Source: Flavobacterium sp. CBA20B-1 | GTDB lineage: Bacteria; Bacteroidota; Bacteroidia; Flavobacteriales; Flavobacteriaceae | Assembly (NCBI RefSeq): GCF_028473145.1 | Contig: NZ_CP092370.1 | Coordinates: 310,001-374,000, forward strand | DNA: 64,000 bases | Direction of reading: 5' to 3' | In this document: positions 17,986 through 25,146 of the stretch, in pieces | Numbering within the stretch: position 1 is the stretch's first letter | How the letters are laid out: every line of letters starts with the position of its first letter | Notes under the pieces: model-generated | Seen by the model: only the letters and a program-made list of their open reading frames with translations | Told to the model about the DNA's origin: nothing | The model's database searches: none | Position numbers and translations under genes: made by a program

Positions 17986-18867
17986 ATGAATCATTCAAAA
18001 GATAAATTGCATCCTAGAAGTTTTCACAACAAGCCTTATAATTTTCAGGAATTGATTGTAAAAGTTCCCGAATTAAAACAATTCATTGTAAAAAATCGAG
18101 AGGGAATTGATACCATTTTGTTTGCTAATCCAAAGGCAGTTTATTATTTGAACAAAGCTTTACTGCTGCATTTTTATAATTTGAATTTTTGGGATATTCC
18201 CAATCAAAATCTGGTGCCGCCCATTCCGGGTAGGGCAGATTACATTCATTATGTAGCTGATTTATTAAAGGCTGATGATTCTAAAAAAACATCTATTTTA
18301 GATATTGGCACAGGTGCAAGTTTGGTGTATCCGTTAATTGGAACTTCGGTTTATCATTGGAATTTTGTTGCAACCGATATCGAGCCAAAATCAATAGAAA
18401 TTGCTCAGAAAATTATTGAGAAAAATCCGCATTTATCTTCAAAAATCGAATTAAGACATCAATCTAATCAAAAAAAGATACTTTCAGGAATCATTACTAA
18501 AAATGATTATTTTGACGCTGTGATGTGCAATCCGCCATTTTTTAAATCGAAAGAAGAAGCCGAAGCACAAACGCTTCGTAAATTAAAAGGATTAGCTAAA
18601 CGCAAAACACCCAAACTGATTCATAATTTCTCGGGTAAAAACAACGAATTGTGGTGCAAAGGCGGCGAATTATCTTTTGTGTTGAATTATATTAAAGAAA
18701 GTTTTCTGTTTAAAACACAAGTGGGTTGGTTTAGCAGCTTAATATCAAACGAAAATCATTTGAAACCCTTACAAAATCAACTTCAACAAAAAGCAAAGCG
18801 CATAGAAATAGTGCCCATGATGCAGGGCAATAAACGAAGCAGAATTTTAGCGTGGAGCTTTTCATGA
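17986..18867 (+). CDS. rlmF: RlmF, 23S rRNA adenine-1618 N6-methyltransferase
   Basis: A 293-residue SAM-dependent methyltransferase. Motif I is LDIGTGASLVYPLIG (around residue 105) and the N6-adenine catalytic motif is MCNPPFF. The family-specific N-terminus HPRSFHNKPYNFQELI and the MQGNKRSRILAWSF C-terminus are those of RlmF. It methylates A1618 of 23S rRNA. It has the usual length and is transcribed after the guaA terminator. Confidence 0.93.
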   Translation: MNHSKDKLHPRSFHNKPYNFQELIVKVPELKQFIVKNREGIDTILFANPKAVYYLNKALLLHFYNLNFWDIPNQNLVPPIPGRADYIHYVADLLKADDSKKTSILDIGTGASLVYPLIGTSVYHWNFVATDIEPKSIEIAQKIIEKNPHLSSKIELRHQSNQKKILSGIITKNDYFDAVMCNPPFFKSKEEAEAQTLRKLKGLAKRKTPKLIHNFSGKNNELWCKGGELSFVLNYIKESFLFKTQVGWFSSLISNENHLKPLQNQLQQKAKRIEIVPMMQGNKRSRILAWSFS

Positions 18868-18949
18868 AATAATAAATCGCACATTAAGAAGTCAAATTAT
18901 TAAATATTTGATGGTGCAAAAAAGCCTATTTGTTTTTATATTTGTTTTT

Positions 18950-20863
18950 ATGAAAAGAATATTATTAACATTATCGGTTTTGTTTGGTGCAACAACTTTG
19001 TATGCACAAACAGCTACTACAACACACACTGTTGCAAAGGGCGAAACAGTTACACAGATTGCAAAAAAATACAATACCACCAAAAATGTTTTGTTTTTAT
19101 TGAATCCGGAAGCAGTTGATGGCATCAGTGAAAATCAAATATTAAAAATACCAACCACAGCGGGTGTTCAGCATACTGTGCAACCGAAAGAAACCATTTA
19201 TGGCATCTCAAAGCAATACAATATTGCCATTGAAAAATTATACGATTTGAACCCTGGTTTAAAGGAAAATGGTTTAAAGATTGGGCAATCTTTAAATTTA
19301 AGTGGTGTTCATTCCAATGCGTCATCGTTAAAAAACGTTGCCAGCACAACAGTAATTGTTGAAAAAGGCGAAACTATTTACGGAATTGCCGTTAAAAACA
19401 ACACAACGGTTTCGGTTTTGTATGAATTAAATCCGGGGCTGTTAGAAAATGGTTTAAAGGTAGGGCAGGCGATTAATATTCCTGTTTTCATTGATAATAA
19501 AGGTACAATGATTATTGATGAGTATAAAAATAGACCTTTAAAAGTTGAAGGAACTAAACGTAATCCTAAAACCATTGTTGTTCAACCCAAGCAGACCATT
19601 TATAGTATCGTGAAATCCTACAATGTTTCACAAGAACAATTAATGAAATGGAATCCCGAACTTATCAATGGTTTAAAACAAGGAACCACACTAATTGTGG
19701 GTTATGAATCGGATAATAGCATCCCAAATAGTAAAATTCCTAATACAGTTCCTTTTGAAAACAGCGTTTTTTCTACAAAAAAAGGAATCGATTTAACGTT
19801 GCCAAACGATGGTTCAACTAAGGAATTGGTTTTGTTGTTGCCTTTTAATACAGTAAAACATCATTTTAATAACCCATCGATACATCAAAATATTAAAGAA
19901 GACGTGTTTTTAAACATGACTTTAGATTTTTATTCGGGTGTAAAGCTGGCAATTGAACATTTAAAAGATAAAAATTATAATTTAAACATCCGAATTGTAG
20001 ATTCTAAAGAAACAAAACGAGCACTTGATGTAAGCACTTTAAAAGATGATTTCGATTTTGCTGCAACCGATGTAATTATTGGGCCATTTTTTCAAAAAAA
20101 TGTTGATGCTGTTTCCGAAGCTTTTAAAAACCAGCACACTATTGTGGTTTCGCCACTTTCTACCGACAAAGGTAAACCGTATCCTCGCCAAGTACACACC
20201 ATGCCAAACAGCGATATGGTAAAAAAAGAAATGCTTGAATATTTGCTTTCTAAACAAGAGCGAATCATTGCCATTACCGACGGAAAGAATACAAATGCCA
20301 ACTATTTTGCTACGAATTTTCCTACAATTACCTCGTTAAATGTGCTAACAGATGAAAAAGTAAGTCCAACGATTTTAAGAAATTTACTGTCAAAAGAGCA
20401 AACAAATTATATTCTGTATGATGCCAATTCGTTAACCACAACGGTAGAGCTTTTAAACACACTGAAAACATTGCAAAAAGAGTTTATAATTCAGTTGGTA
20501 ACACTTGAAAAGTTAGAGGTATTAGATTCTTCAGATGTAGCCATTAATGATCTAATTGCTTTAAAATATACCTTTCCATCAATTACAAACGATGCCGAAA
20601 ATTCCAAGAAAAGCAAGTTTATAAACACCTATCGAACTGCTTATGGAAAAAATCCGAGCAGGTTTGCCGTTCGTGGATACGATGTCACCTACGATGTTAT
20701 TACCCGCATGTTTGAATCTGAAGAAGATACTAATATTTTTGATTACGGATCGCAACAAGTTGAAAACAAATTTGCATACGTGAATGAAAATGGTGGTGTT
20801 TATAACAATGCAGTTTACATTTTGCAATACAATGAAGATTTAACTCTAAAAGAAGCTCAATAA
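18950..20863 (+). CDS. LysM-repeat periplasmic protein with ABC-type ligand-binding-like domain
   Basis: A 637-residue secreted protein (signal MKRILLTLSVLFGATTLYAQ from ATG 18950; the frame extends to 18908). Four LysM repeats follow in the first 270 residues, with landmarks HTVAKGETVTQIAKKYN, HTVQPKETIYGISKQYN, VEKGETIYGIAVKNN and VQPKQTIYSIVKSYN. The remaining 370 residues look like a type I periplasmic-binding fold (LVLLLPFN, DFYSGVKLAIEHLK, DVIIGPFF, FAVRGYDVTYDV). The LysM repeats would hold it on peptidoglycan while the second domain binds a small ligand or a partner. It overlaps the OsmC start by one base. Confidence 0.9.
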   Translation: MKRILLTLSVLFGATTLYAQTATTTHTVAKGETVTQIAKKYNTTKNVLFLLNPEAVDGISENQILKIPTTAGVQHTVQPKETIYGISKQYNIAIEKLYDLNPGLKENGLKIGQSLNLSGVHSNASSLKNVASTTVIVEKGETIYGIAVKNNTTVSVLYELNPGLLENGLKVGQAINIPVFIDNKGTMIIDEYKNRPLKVEGTKRNPKTIVVQPKQTIYSIVKSYNVSQEQLMKWNPELINGLKQGTTLIVGYESDNSIPNSKIPNTVPFENSVFSTKKGIDLTLPNDGSTKELVLLLPFNTVKHHFNNPSIHQNIKEDVFLNMTLDFYSGVKLAIEHLKDKNYNLNIRIVDSKETKRALDVSTLKDDFDFAATDVIIGPFFQKNVDAVSEAFKNQHTIVVSPLSTDKGKPYPRQVHTMPNSDMVKKEMLEYLLSKQERIIAITDGKNTNANYFATNFPTITSLNVLTDEKVSPTILRNLLSKEQTNYILYDANSLTTTVELLNTLKTLQKEFIIQLVTLEKLEVLDSSDVAINDLIALKYTFPSITNDAENSKKSKFINTYRTAYGKNPSRFAVRGYDVTYDVITRMFESEEDTNIFDYGSQQVENKFAYVNENGGVYNNAVYILQYNEDLTLKEAQ

Positions 20864-21267
20864 TGCCTACAAGTACAGTTGTTTACAAAGGAACATTACG
20901 CACCGAATCGACCCATTTGCAATCGGGTACAGTTATTATAACCGATGCCCCAACCGATAATCATGGCAAAGGCGAAGCTTTTTCACCAACAGATATGGTT
21001 GCCAATTCACTGGCAACGTGTATGTTTAGCATTATGGGTATTAAGGCAAATGCTATGAATGTTCATATAGAAGGATCCACAGCCGATGTTACAAAAATAA
21101 TGCAAGCCGAACCTAGAAAAATCAGTGAAATAATAGTGGTTTTAAATATGAAAGGAGTTTCCGATGAAAAAAACCGAGTTATTTTAGAGCGTGCAGCAAT
21201 GACCTGCCCAGTTTTTTTAAGTTTGCACCCCGATATTAAAAAAACCATAAATTTTAACTGGAACTAA
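20863..21267 (+). CDS. OsmC-family peroxidase-like protein
   Basis: A 134-residue OsmC/YhfA-type protein. The two conserved cysteines are in LATCMFSIMG and MTCPVFLSL, as needed for a peroxidatic/resolving pair. GEAFSPTDMVANSLATC is a family signature. It likely reduces organic hydroperoxides in the cytoplasm. Its ATG overlaps the stop of the LysM gene, so it is translationally coupled. Confidence 0.92.
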   Translation: MPTSTVVYKGTLRTESTHLQSGTVIITDAPTDNHGKGEAFSPTDMVANSLATCMFSIMGIKANAMNVHIEGSTADVTKIMQAEPRKISEIIVVLNMKGVSDEKNRVILERAAMTCPVFLSLHPDIKKTINFNWN

Positions 21268-21336
21268 TTTCTGGGTCATGTAATTGTAAGGTTTTATAAA
21301 AATGCGTACATTTAGGTGAACCTTAAATTAAAAAAT

Positions 21337-21540
21337 ATGCTATCAGAAGAAGAAAAAGAAATCATTCTTTATGATCTTACTAAAATTATTATTGATCAAA
21401 AAGAAGAAAAAAATTATCATTCAATAGAAGATTTAGACGAAGAAGATTTACACAGATTATCAATTTTGCAAAAAGTGCATCCTGATAAATACCTATTCGC
21501 AAGAGCTCTAATTGAAGATAATTTAAGAGCAAGTGTTTAA
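21337..21540 (+). CDS. small acidic protein, function unknown
   Basis: A 67-residue, Glu/Asp-rich protein from ATG 21337 (MLSEEEKEIILYDL); a GTG at 21316 in frame is less likely. TACATTTA at 21308-21315 resembles a -7 box. It is the last intact chromosomal gene before the prophage. No family recognised. Confidence 0.65.
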   Translation: MLSEEEKEIILYDLTKIIIDQKEEKNYHSIEDLDEEDLHRLSILQKVHPDKYLFARALIEDNLRASV

Positions 21541-21586
21541 TGTAACACTTTAATTAAAAAACCACAATGTGTTCATTTATAATCAA

Positions 21587-21685
21587 ATGGAAAATCAAAA
21601 TAAAGAATTGTTAGATTTAGCACATACAAAAATGCCCTTTGGAAAATTCAAAGGGTATTCTGTTTTTGTAATCCGTTATAATTAA
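21587..21685 (+). pseudogene. 5' fragment of a DUF3820-type gene cut by prophage insertion
   Basis: The 32-codon frame reads MENQNKELLDLAHTKMPFGK followed by FKGY, the standard start of DUF3820 proteins (MPFGKYKG...). These normally continue with a conserved LPEYYLVW-type segment to 70-80 residues. Here the match stops after KGY and the frame ends nine codons later. The integrase gene begins 155 bases further on. The simplest reading is that phage integration replaced the 3' part; the rest should lie at attR beyond the window. Confidence 0.7.
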
Positions 21686-21690
21686 TTGGT
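21649..21690. other. inferred left attachment site (attL) region
   Basis: The boundary is placed where the DUF3820 homology ends (GGGTATTCTG). The core cannot be defined without the matching attR, which is outside the window. Confidence 0.45.
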
Positions 21691-21790
21691 TTTCACTTTA
21701 TTTATATAGTATATAAGTTCTTACGGAATTTGTAAACGAATAATAAAACGTAAAAAAGCATTAAAAAAGAAATATAATAGTGCAAATTGA

Positions 21791-21815
21791 TTGCAAATAA
21801 TTTTAAATTTGCAAT
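21791..21815 (+). promoter_or_regulatory. integrase promoter with operator-like inverted repeat
   Basis: TTGCAAAT (21791-21798) and ATTTGCAA (21807-21814) form an 8-bp perfect inverted repeat with an 8-base spacer. The right arm overlaps a -7 box, TAAATTTG (21804-21811). A further TGCAAATT lies at 21781. The arrangement suggests a repressor or the integrase itself controls the gene at 21840. Confidence 0.5.
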
Positions 21816-21839
21816 GACCTTAACCCGCTATATATTGTT

Positions 21840-23135
21840 ATGATAAGTGCCGAAATAATTATTGATGATAGACGAAAAACCAAAAAAGGATTTCCAGTTA
21901 AAATAAGAATATACGATTCTTTAGAAAAGGAGAATTCCCCCCATAGATATATTCCCTTAAAAGTTTACCAAAATTCCAAAATACTTAAACTAGATAGTTT
22001 TTTAAAAAGACGATACCTTGATCTTGAAAAAGAAATAGATTATTGTAACAAAAATAATTTAAGGTTAAACCAAGCGTTCGATATTATTCTTAACGGCATT
22101 CCATTAGATGATATTGAAAGTGAAATAAAATTGTTAGAATTTAAGCTCGAACAATTATACAAGAAAAGTTCTATCAAAAATAAAAAAGGTTTTTTGCAAT
22201 TTACCCAGGAATTAATCAAAGAAAGAAAGCTTTTAAATAAAGATGTAAAAGCTCATACTACTATTTTAAATATTCTTAAAATATTAATTGAACCAGAGGA
22301 GGATTTTGCAATAAACGATTTAACAAAAGAGTTTCTTATCGATTTAGAAATTAAGATGTCCGAAAGAGGTAATAAACCAAAGACTATAAAAACATATTTC
22401 ACATATTTAAGTTCAATTTACAAAGAAGCGCAATCCAGAGAGTCTTTAAATATCAAGAAAACAAATCCTTTTTATAAAATATTTATTCCTGAACGAAGAA
22501 AAATTGAATACGAAATCAGTATCGAAGATTTATCAAAATTAGTCAATAGCGATTTTAAAGAGGTTTCTTTAAAAAATATTACGAGAGTTAGCACGGTAGA
22601 AACCATAAAAAGAGATATTGATATTTTTCTTTTTCAATTTGCTATCGGCGGTCATGACTTCATTGATGTAGCTAATTTGAAATGGAACAACATAAAAAAA
22701 AATCGTTTGGTTTTTCATCGTACTAAAAACAGAAATAAAGTAAGCCCAGTAGAAGTGAGTGTTATGTTAAGTGATTTTGCTAATGATGTAATTGAAAAAT
22801 ATGGAGATAAATCATCAGAACGTATTTTTAGCCATATTCCAGATCCTAATGATGATTACGAGATTTATCATAATTTCTTAGCAAGACTTAATAAGTCAAG
22901 ATTTAAAAAAGCAACCCAGTACCTAGGTATTGATACAGATATTAAAACAAAAGCACCGAGGTATTTATTTAGAACAATAGCCGGAAACCTTTTAATAAAT
23001 GATTTAATCATTATGAAAATTCAAGGGCATAAACCTCAGGGCATGACTTTTGGGTACCAAGGAGCTATAAATCATCAAGTACAAGATCGTGAACATAAAA
23101 AAGTATTAGACTTAGTTTTTAATTCTATAAAATAA
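21840..23135 (+). CDS. tyrosine-recombinase integrase
   Basis: A 431-residue phage integrase of the Bacteroidota SAM-like type. The N-terminal half holds a coiled arm-binding/core-binding region (KKGFLQFTQELIKERK, then TIKTYFTYLSSIYKEA). The catalytic half has IGGHDFIDVANLKW, the beta-hairpin LVFHRTKNRNK, APRYLFRTIAGNLLI, the QGHKPQ box and a terminal Tyr in GYQG. In relatives the segment before DFIDVA usually carries the first catalytic Arg (RGM/RGI), but here it reads GGH. The HxxR box is also weak. It is the first prophage gene, next to the cut DUF3820 gene, and should drive integration and excision. Confidence 0.9.
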   Translation: MISAEIIIDDRRKTKKGFPVKIRIYDSLEKENSPHRYIPLKVYQNSKILKLDSFLKRRYLDLEKEIDYCNKNNLRLNQAFDIILNGIPLDDIESEIKLLEFKLEQLYKKSSIKNKKGFLQFTQELIKERKLLNKDVKAHTTILNILKILIEPEEDFAINDLTKEFLIDLEIKMSERGNKPKTIKTYFTYLSSIYKEAQSRESLNIKKTNPFYKIFIPERRKIEYEISIEDLSKLVNSDFKEVSLKNITRVSTVETIKRDIDIFLFQFAIGGHDFIDVANLKWNNIKKNRLVFHRTKNRNKVSPVEVSVMLSDFANDVIEKYGDKSSERIFSHIPDPNDDYEIYHNFLARLNKSRFKKATQYLGIDTDIKTKAPRYLFRTIAGNLLINDLIIMKIQGHKPQGMTFGYQGAINHQVQDREHKKVLDLVFNSIK

Positions 23136-23161
23136 TGTCAATAACTTTGTTAGTTATTATC

Positions 23162-23191
23162 TTGCTTTGTAAAATATATAAAGTACTTTTG
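23162..23191 (+). promoter_or_regulatory. host-type promoter in the integrase-terminase gap
   Basis: TTG (23162-23164), 19 bases, then TACTTTTG (23184-23191): a full -33/-7 match to the Bacteroidota consensus. A copy of the late-promoter upstream motif TGTCAATAACT lies at 23136-23146. Confidence 0.6.
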
Positions 23192-23197
23192 AAGCAT

Positions 23198-23266
23198 TCA
23201 TCAACAATCATGGATTAAGGTGATCTAGGTTAAGCTATAAAGAGGGGGTGGTTCCCCTCTTTTTTT
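23198..23266 (+). ncRNA. candidate small RNA, about 70 nt
   Basis: Transcription from the promoter at 23162-23191 would start near 23198 and stop at the strong hairpin 23239-23262. No credible ORF lies between (the only ATG, 23210, is followed by a stop two codons later). The region also could simply be integrase 3' UTR. Together with the terminators and late promoter nearby, this accounts for the 325-base gap between integrase and terminase. Confidence 0.4.
23239..23266 (+). terminator. intrinsic terminator
   Basis: AAAGAGGGG (23239-23247) and CCCCTCTTT (23254-23262), 6-base loop, followed by T's. It ends the integrase transcript and the candidate small RNA. Confidence 0.9.
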
Positions 23267-23320
23267 AAAATTTTATTAATATCTTTTCCTGTCATAAATT
23301 TTTAGTAATTAATTTTTGTA

Positions 23321-23352
23321 AAATCCTTTAGTACTGCTATACTAAAGGATTT
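23321..23352. terminator. intrinsic terminator, probably bidirectional
   Basis: A 13-bp perfect stem AAATCCTTTAGTA/TACTAAAGGATTT with loop CTGCTA, preceded by A's and followed by T's. It insulates the late promoter that starts 15 bases further on. Confidence 0.88.
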
Positions 23353-23366
23353 TTTAATTTACTAAA

Positions 23367-23425
23367 TGTCAATAACTCATTTGGCATTTTCTTCTCACTC
23401 ACAAACATATATTTTACTTTAGATA
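23367..23425 (+). promoter_or_regulatory. putative phage late promoter P1 (terminase-portal unit)
   Basis: Upstream box TGTCAATAACTCA at 23367 and downstream box TTAGATA at 23419, 52 bp start to start, 35 bases before the small-terminase ATG. The same pair at the same spacing occurs before three other late units (28768, 39905, 44219). Confidence 0.65.
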
Positions 23426-23460
23426 TAGTTTTTTTTCATAATAAATTTTTAAGGTTAGTA

Positions 23461-24054
23461 ATGAGTAATAAACCTCTCACAGTTAAACAGGAAGCTTTTT
23501 GCCAAGCGTATATGCGTTTAGGTGATAAATCTGCTGCTTACAGAGAGGTTTATTCTTGTTCTAAGATGAAGCCTGAAACTATTCATGAAAGAGCATCAAG
23601 GTTGTCAAAAGAGTACAAGGTTAATGCAAGGATAGATGAACTACAATCAAAAGCGAGAGAAATTGCAGAAAAAGAATTTCAAATCACGCACAAGGAAATA
23701 TTGAACCATCTTAATATTTTGAGAAAAGCTAGAATAGATGATTATGTTGTTTTGGAATATCGAGAAAGTACAGAACTTGATGATGATGGTTTTCCGCGTA
23801 CTAGTAGCTACCCAGTGCTAAAATTTAAGCCTTTTGATGAACTAACAGAAGAACAACTTATGTGTATCGAAAGCATTAAAGAAGGTAAGTACGGACTTGA
23901 ATTAAAATTACATGGTATTGATTGGTCAATTGAAAAAATATGTAAACATCTAGGCTTCTATGAAAAAGACAACAAACAAAAAGCAATCAACATATTTAAA
24001 CAGGAAGACCGCCAAAGCCGACTAGAGCAATTAAAAAGCAAACTTAAAGGGTAA
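23461..24054 (+). CDS. terS: terminase small subunit
   Basis: A 197-residue DNA-packaging protein of the Terminase_2 type. The N-terminal signature is LTVKQEAFCQAYMRLGDKSA followed by AYREVY and the helix-turn-helix segment RASRLSKEYKVNARIDEL. A charged oligomerisation region fills the rest. It recognises phage DNA and recruits TerL to begin packaging. Its TAA overlaps the ATG of the next gene (TAATG), so the two are coupled. Confidence 0.93.
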   Translation: MSNKPLTVKQEAFCQAYMRLGDKSAAYREVYSCSKMKPETIHERASRLSKEYKVNARIDELQSKAREIAEKEFQITHKEILNHLNILRKARIDDYVVLEYRESTELDDDGFPRTSSYPVLKFKPFDELTEEQLMCIESIKEGKYGLELKLHGIDWSIEKICKHLGFYEKDNKQKAINIFKQEDRQSRLEQLKSKLKG

Positions 24055-24500
24055 TGTTAACCGATGCCGAAATATTAGAAATGGAACAACTTATCAAAAT
24101 TGAAGAGTTGAACATTTTACCGAAAGAAGTTAACATAAACTATAAGTATTTAAAAAAGCAGTTTGAAGATCAAAAGTATGTTAACGAACAATTAGTCGCT
24201 GGTTCAAAAGGCGTAGTATTAGAAGGGGGGGCGCGTTGTTTTAGCCCTAATCAATTAGTTGTAACAGAATACGGTAGTAAGCCGATTAGCGACATTGAAA
24301 TTGGAGAACGTGTTTTGTCATTTAATCATTCCACAAATGAAACGGAATTAAAAAAAGTATTAGACAAAATTCCTCAAAAAAATGTAAAAAAATGCCTTGA
24401 AATAACATTAAAAGATGGAAGTGTTATAAGGTGTACTGAATCACATAAATTTTTTTATAAAGGTGAGTATTTAGCAATTAAAGATATTTTGAATTTATAG
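24054..24500 (+). CDS. terL: TerL N-terminal fragment fused to split-intein N-half
   Basis: 148 residues. Residues 1-61 are the start of a large terminase, ending in VVLEGGAR, the first half of a Walker A loop. At Cys62 an intein begins: CFSPNQLVV (block A), ISDIEIGERVLSF, and GSVIRCTESHKF (block B with the T-x-x-H motif). The frame stops at residue 148. The missing GKT half of Walker A lies on the ORF starting at 25018, after the C-terminal half of an intein. The 87-residue N-half is the size known for natural split inteins such as gp41-1. This fragment must be joined to its partner by protein trans-splicing to make active terminase. Confidence 0.92.
   Translation: MLTDAEILEMEQLIKIEELNILPKEVNINYKYLKKQFEDQKYVNEQLVAGSKGVVLEGGARCFSPNQLVVTEYGSKPISDIEIGERVLSFNHSTNETELKKVLDKIPQKNVKKCLEITLKDGSVIRCTESHKFFYKGEYLAIKDILNL
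24237..24500 (+). other. intein 1, N-terminal half (IntN, 87 aa)
   Basis: Runs from the splice-junction codon TGT at 24237 (Cys1) to the stop codon. The extein residue before it is Arg of GGAR. Blocks A and B are present. Confidence 0.9.
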
Positions 24501-24502
24501 TT

Positions 24503-25027
24503 ATGGATAATGAAAAATTAATATGGAAAAAAGTAAAAGGATATTCAAGATATGAATATTCAAATACTGGATTGATTAGATCTACTAATTATAAAAACTC
24601 AAATAGAAAAGTAATTCTTAAACCTGCTCTTGATGGAGGTTATTATAAAACAGTTTTACTAAATGATGATAATAAATATAAAACAGTCCGGGTTCACGTA
24701 GTAATAATGAATTCAGAGCAGAATAAACCATCGTTAAAACATGAAGTTAATCACATAGATGGCAATAAATTGAATAATAGACCTGACAATCTGGAATGGC
24801 TCACGCATTCTGAAAACATTCAACATTCTTTTGATAATAAACTTCAAATTCCATTAAAGGGAGAAAGCAATCCTGCATCAAAATTAACTAGAGACCAAGT
24901 TGACTTTTTAAGAAACGAAAAGAGAACAAAAGGAAGGTTTTGGGGCAGAAATAAATATGCGTTAGAATTCGGCGTATCCGCTAAACATATTCAGGAGATA
25001 GTAAACGGTAATGTTTTATGGAAATAG
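24503..25027 (+). CDS. free-standing HNH homing endonuclease between split-intein halves
   Basis: A 174-residue HNH endonuclease. The NUMOD4-like start is WKKVKGYSRYEYSNTG and the HNH_3 core is HEVNHIDGNKLNNRPDNLEW. A C-terminal DNA-binding segment (ASKLTRDQVDFLR...) contains a helix-turn-helix-like part (LEFGVSAKHIQEIVNG). It starts two bases after the stop of the TerL N-fragment and overlaps the ATG of the C-fragment by 10 bases, in a third reading frame. It sits exactly where an in-frame endonuclease domain would lie in a normal intein. It should cut intein-less terL genes at the Walker A site and promote intein spread (inference). Confidence 0.92.
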   Translation: MDNEKLIWKKVKGYSRYEYSNTGLIRSTNYKNSNRKVILKPALDGGYYKTVLLNDDNKYKTVRVHVVIMNSEQNKPSLKHEVNHIDGNKLNNRPDNLEWLTHSENIQHSFDNKLQIPLKGESNPASKLTRDQVDFLRNEKRTKGRFWGRNKYALEFGVSAKHIQEIVNGNVLWK

Positions 25028-25146
25028 ATTTCGAAAATATTGAATCTATCAAATTAATAGACGTTCCTATTGTTTATGATATTGAAGTAGAGGATAATTC
25101 TAATTTTTTTATTGAAACAAATTCAGAGCCAATTTTAGTACATAAT
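25018..25146 (+). other. intein 1, C-terminal half (IntC, 43 aa)
   Basis: Contains VYDIEVEDNSNFFIE (block F) and ILVHN (block G) with +1 Ser of the extein. The layout resembles the C-half of gp41-1-type split inteins. Confidence 0.9.

Noticed and set aside
21541..21839. tRNA gene as prophage integration target
   Set aside because: No cloverleaf or TTCGANNC-like T-arm could be found near the integrase; the cut DUF3820 frame explains the boundary better.
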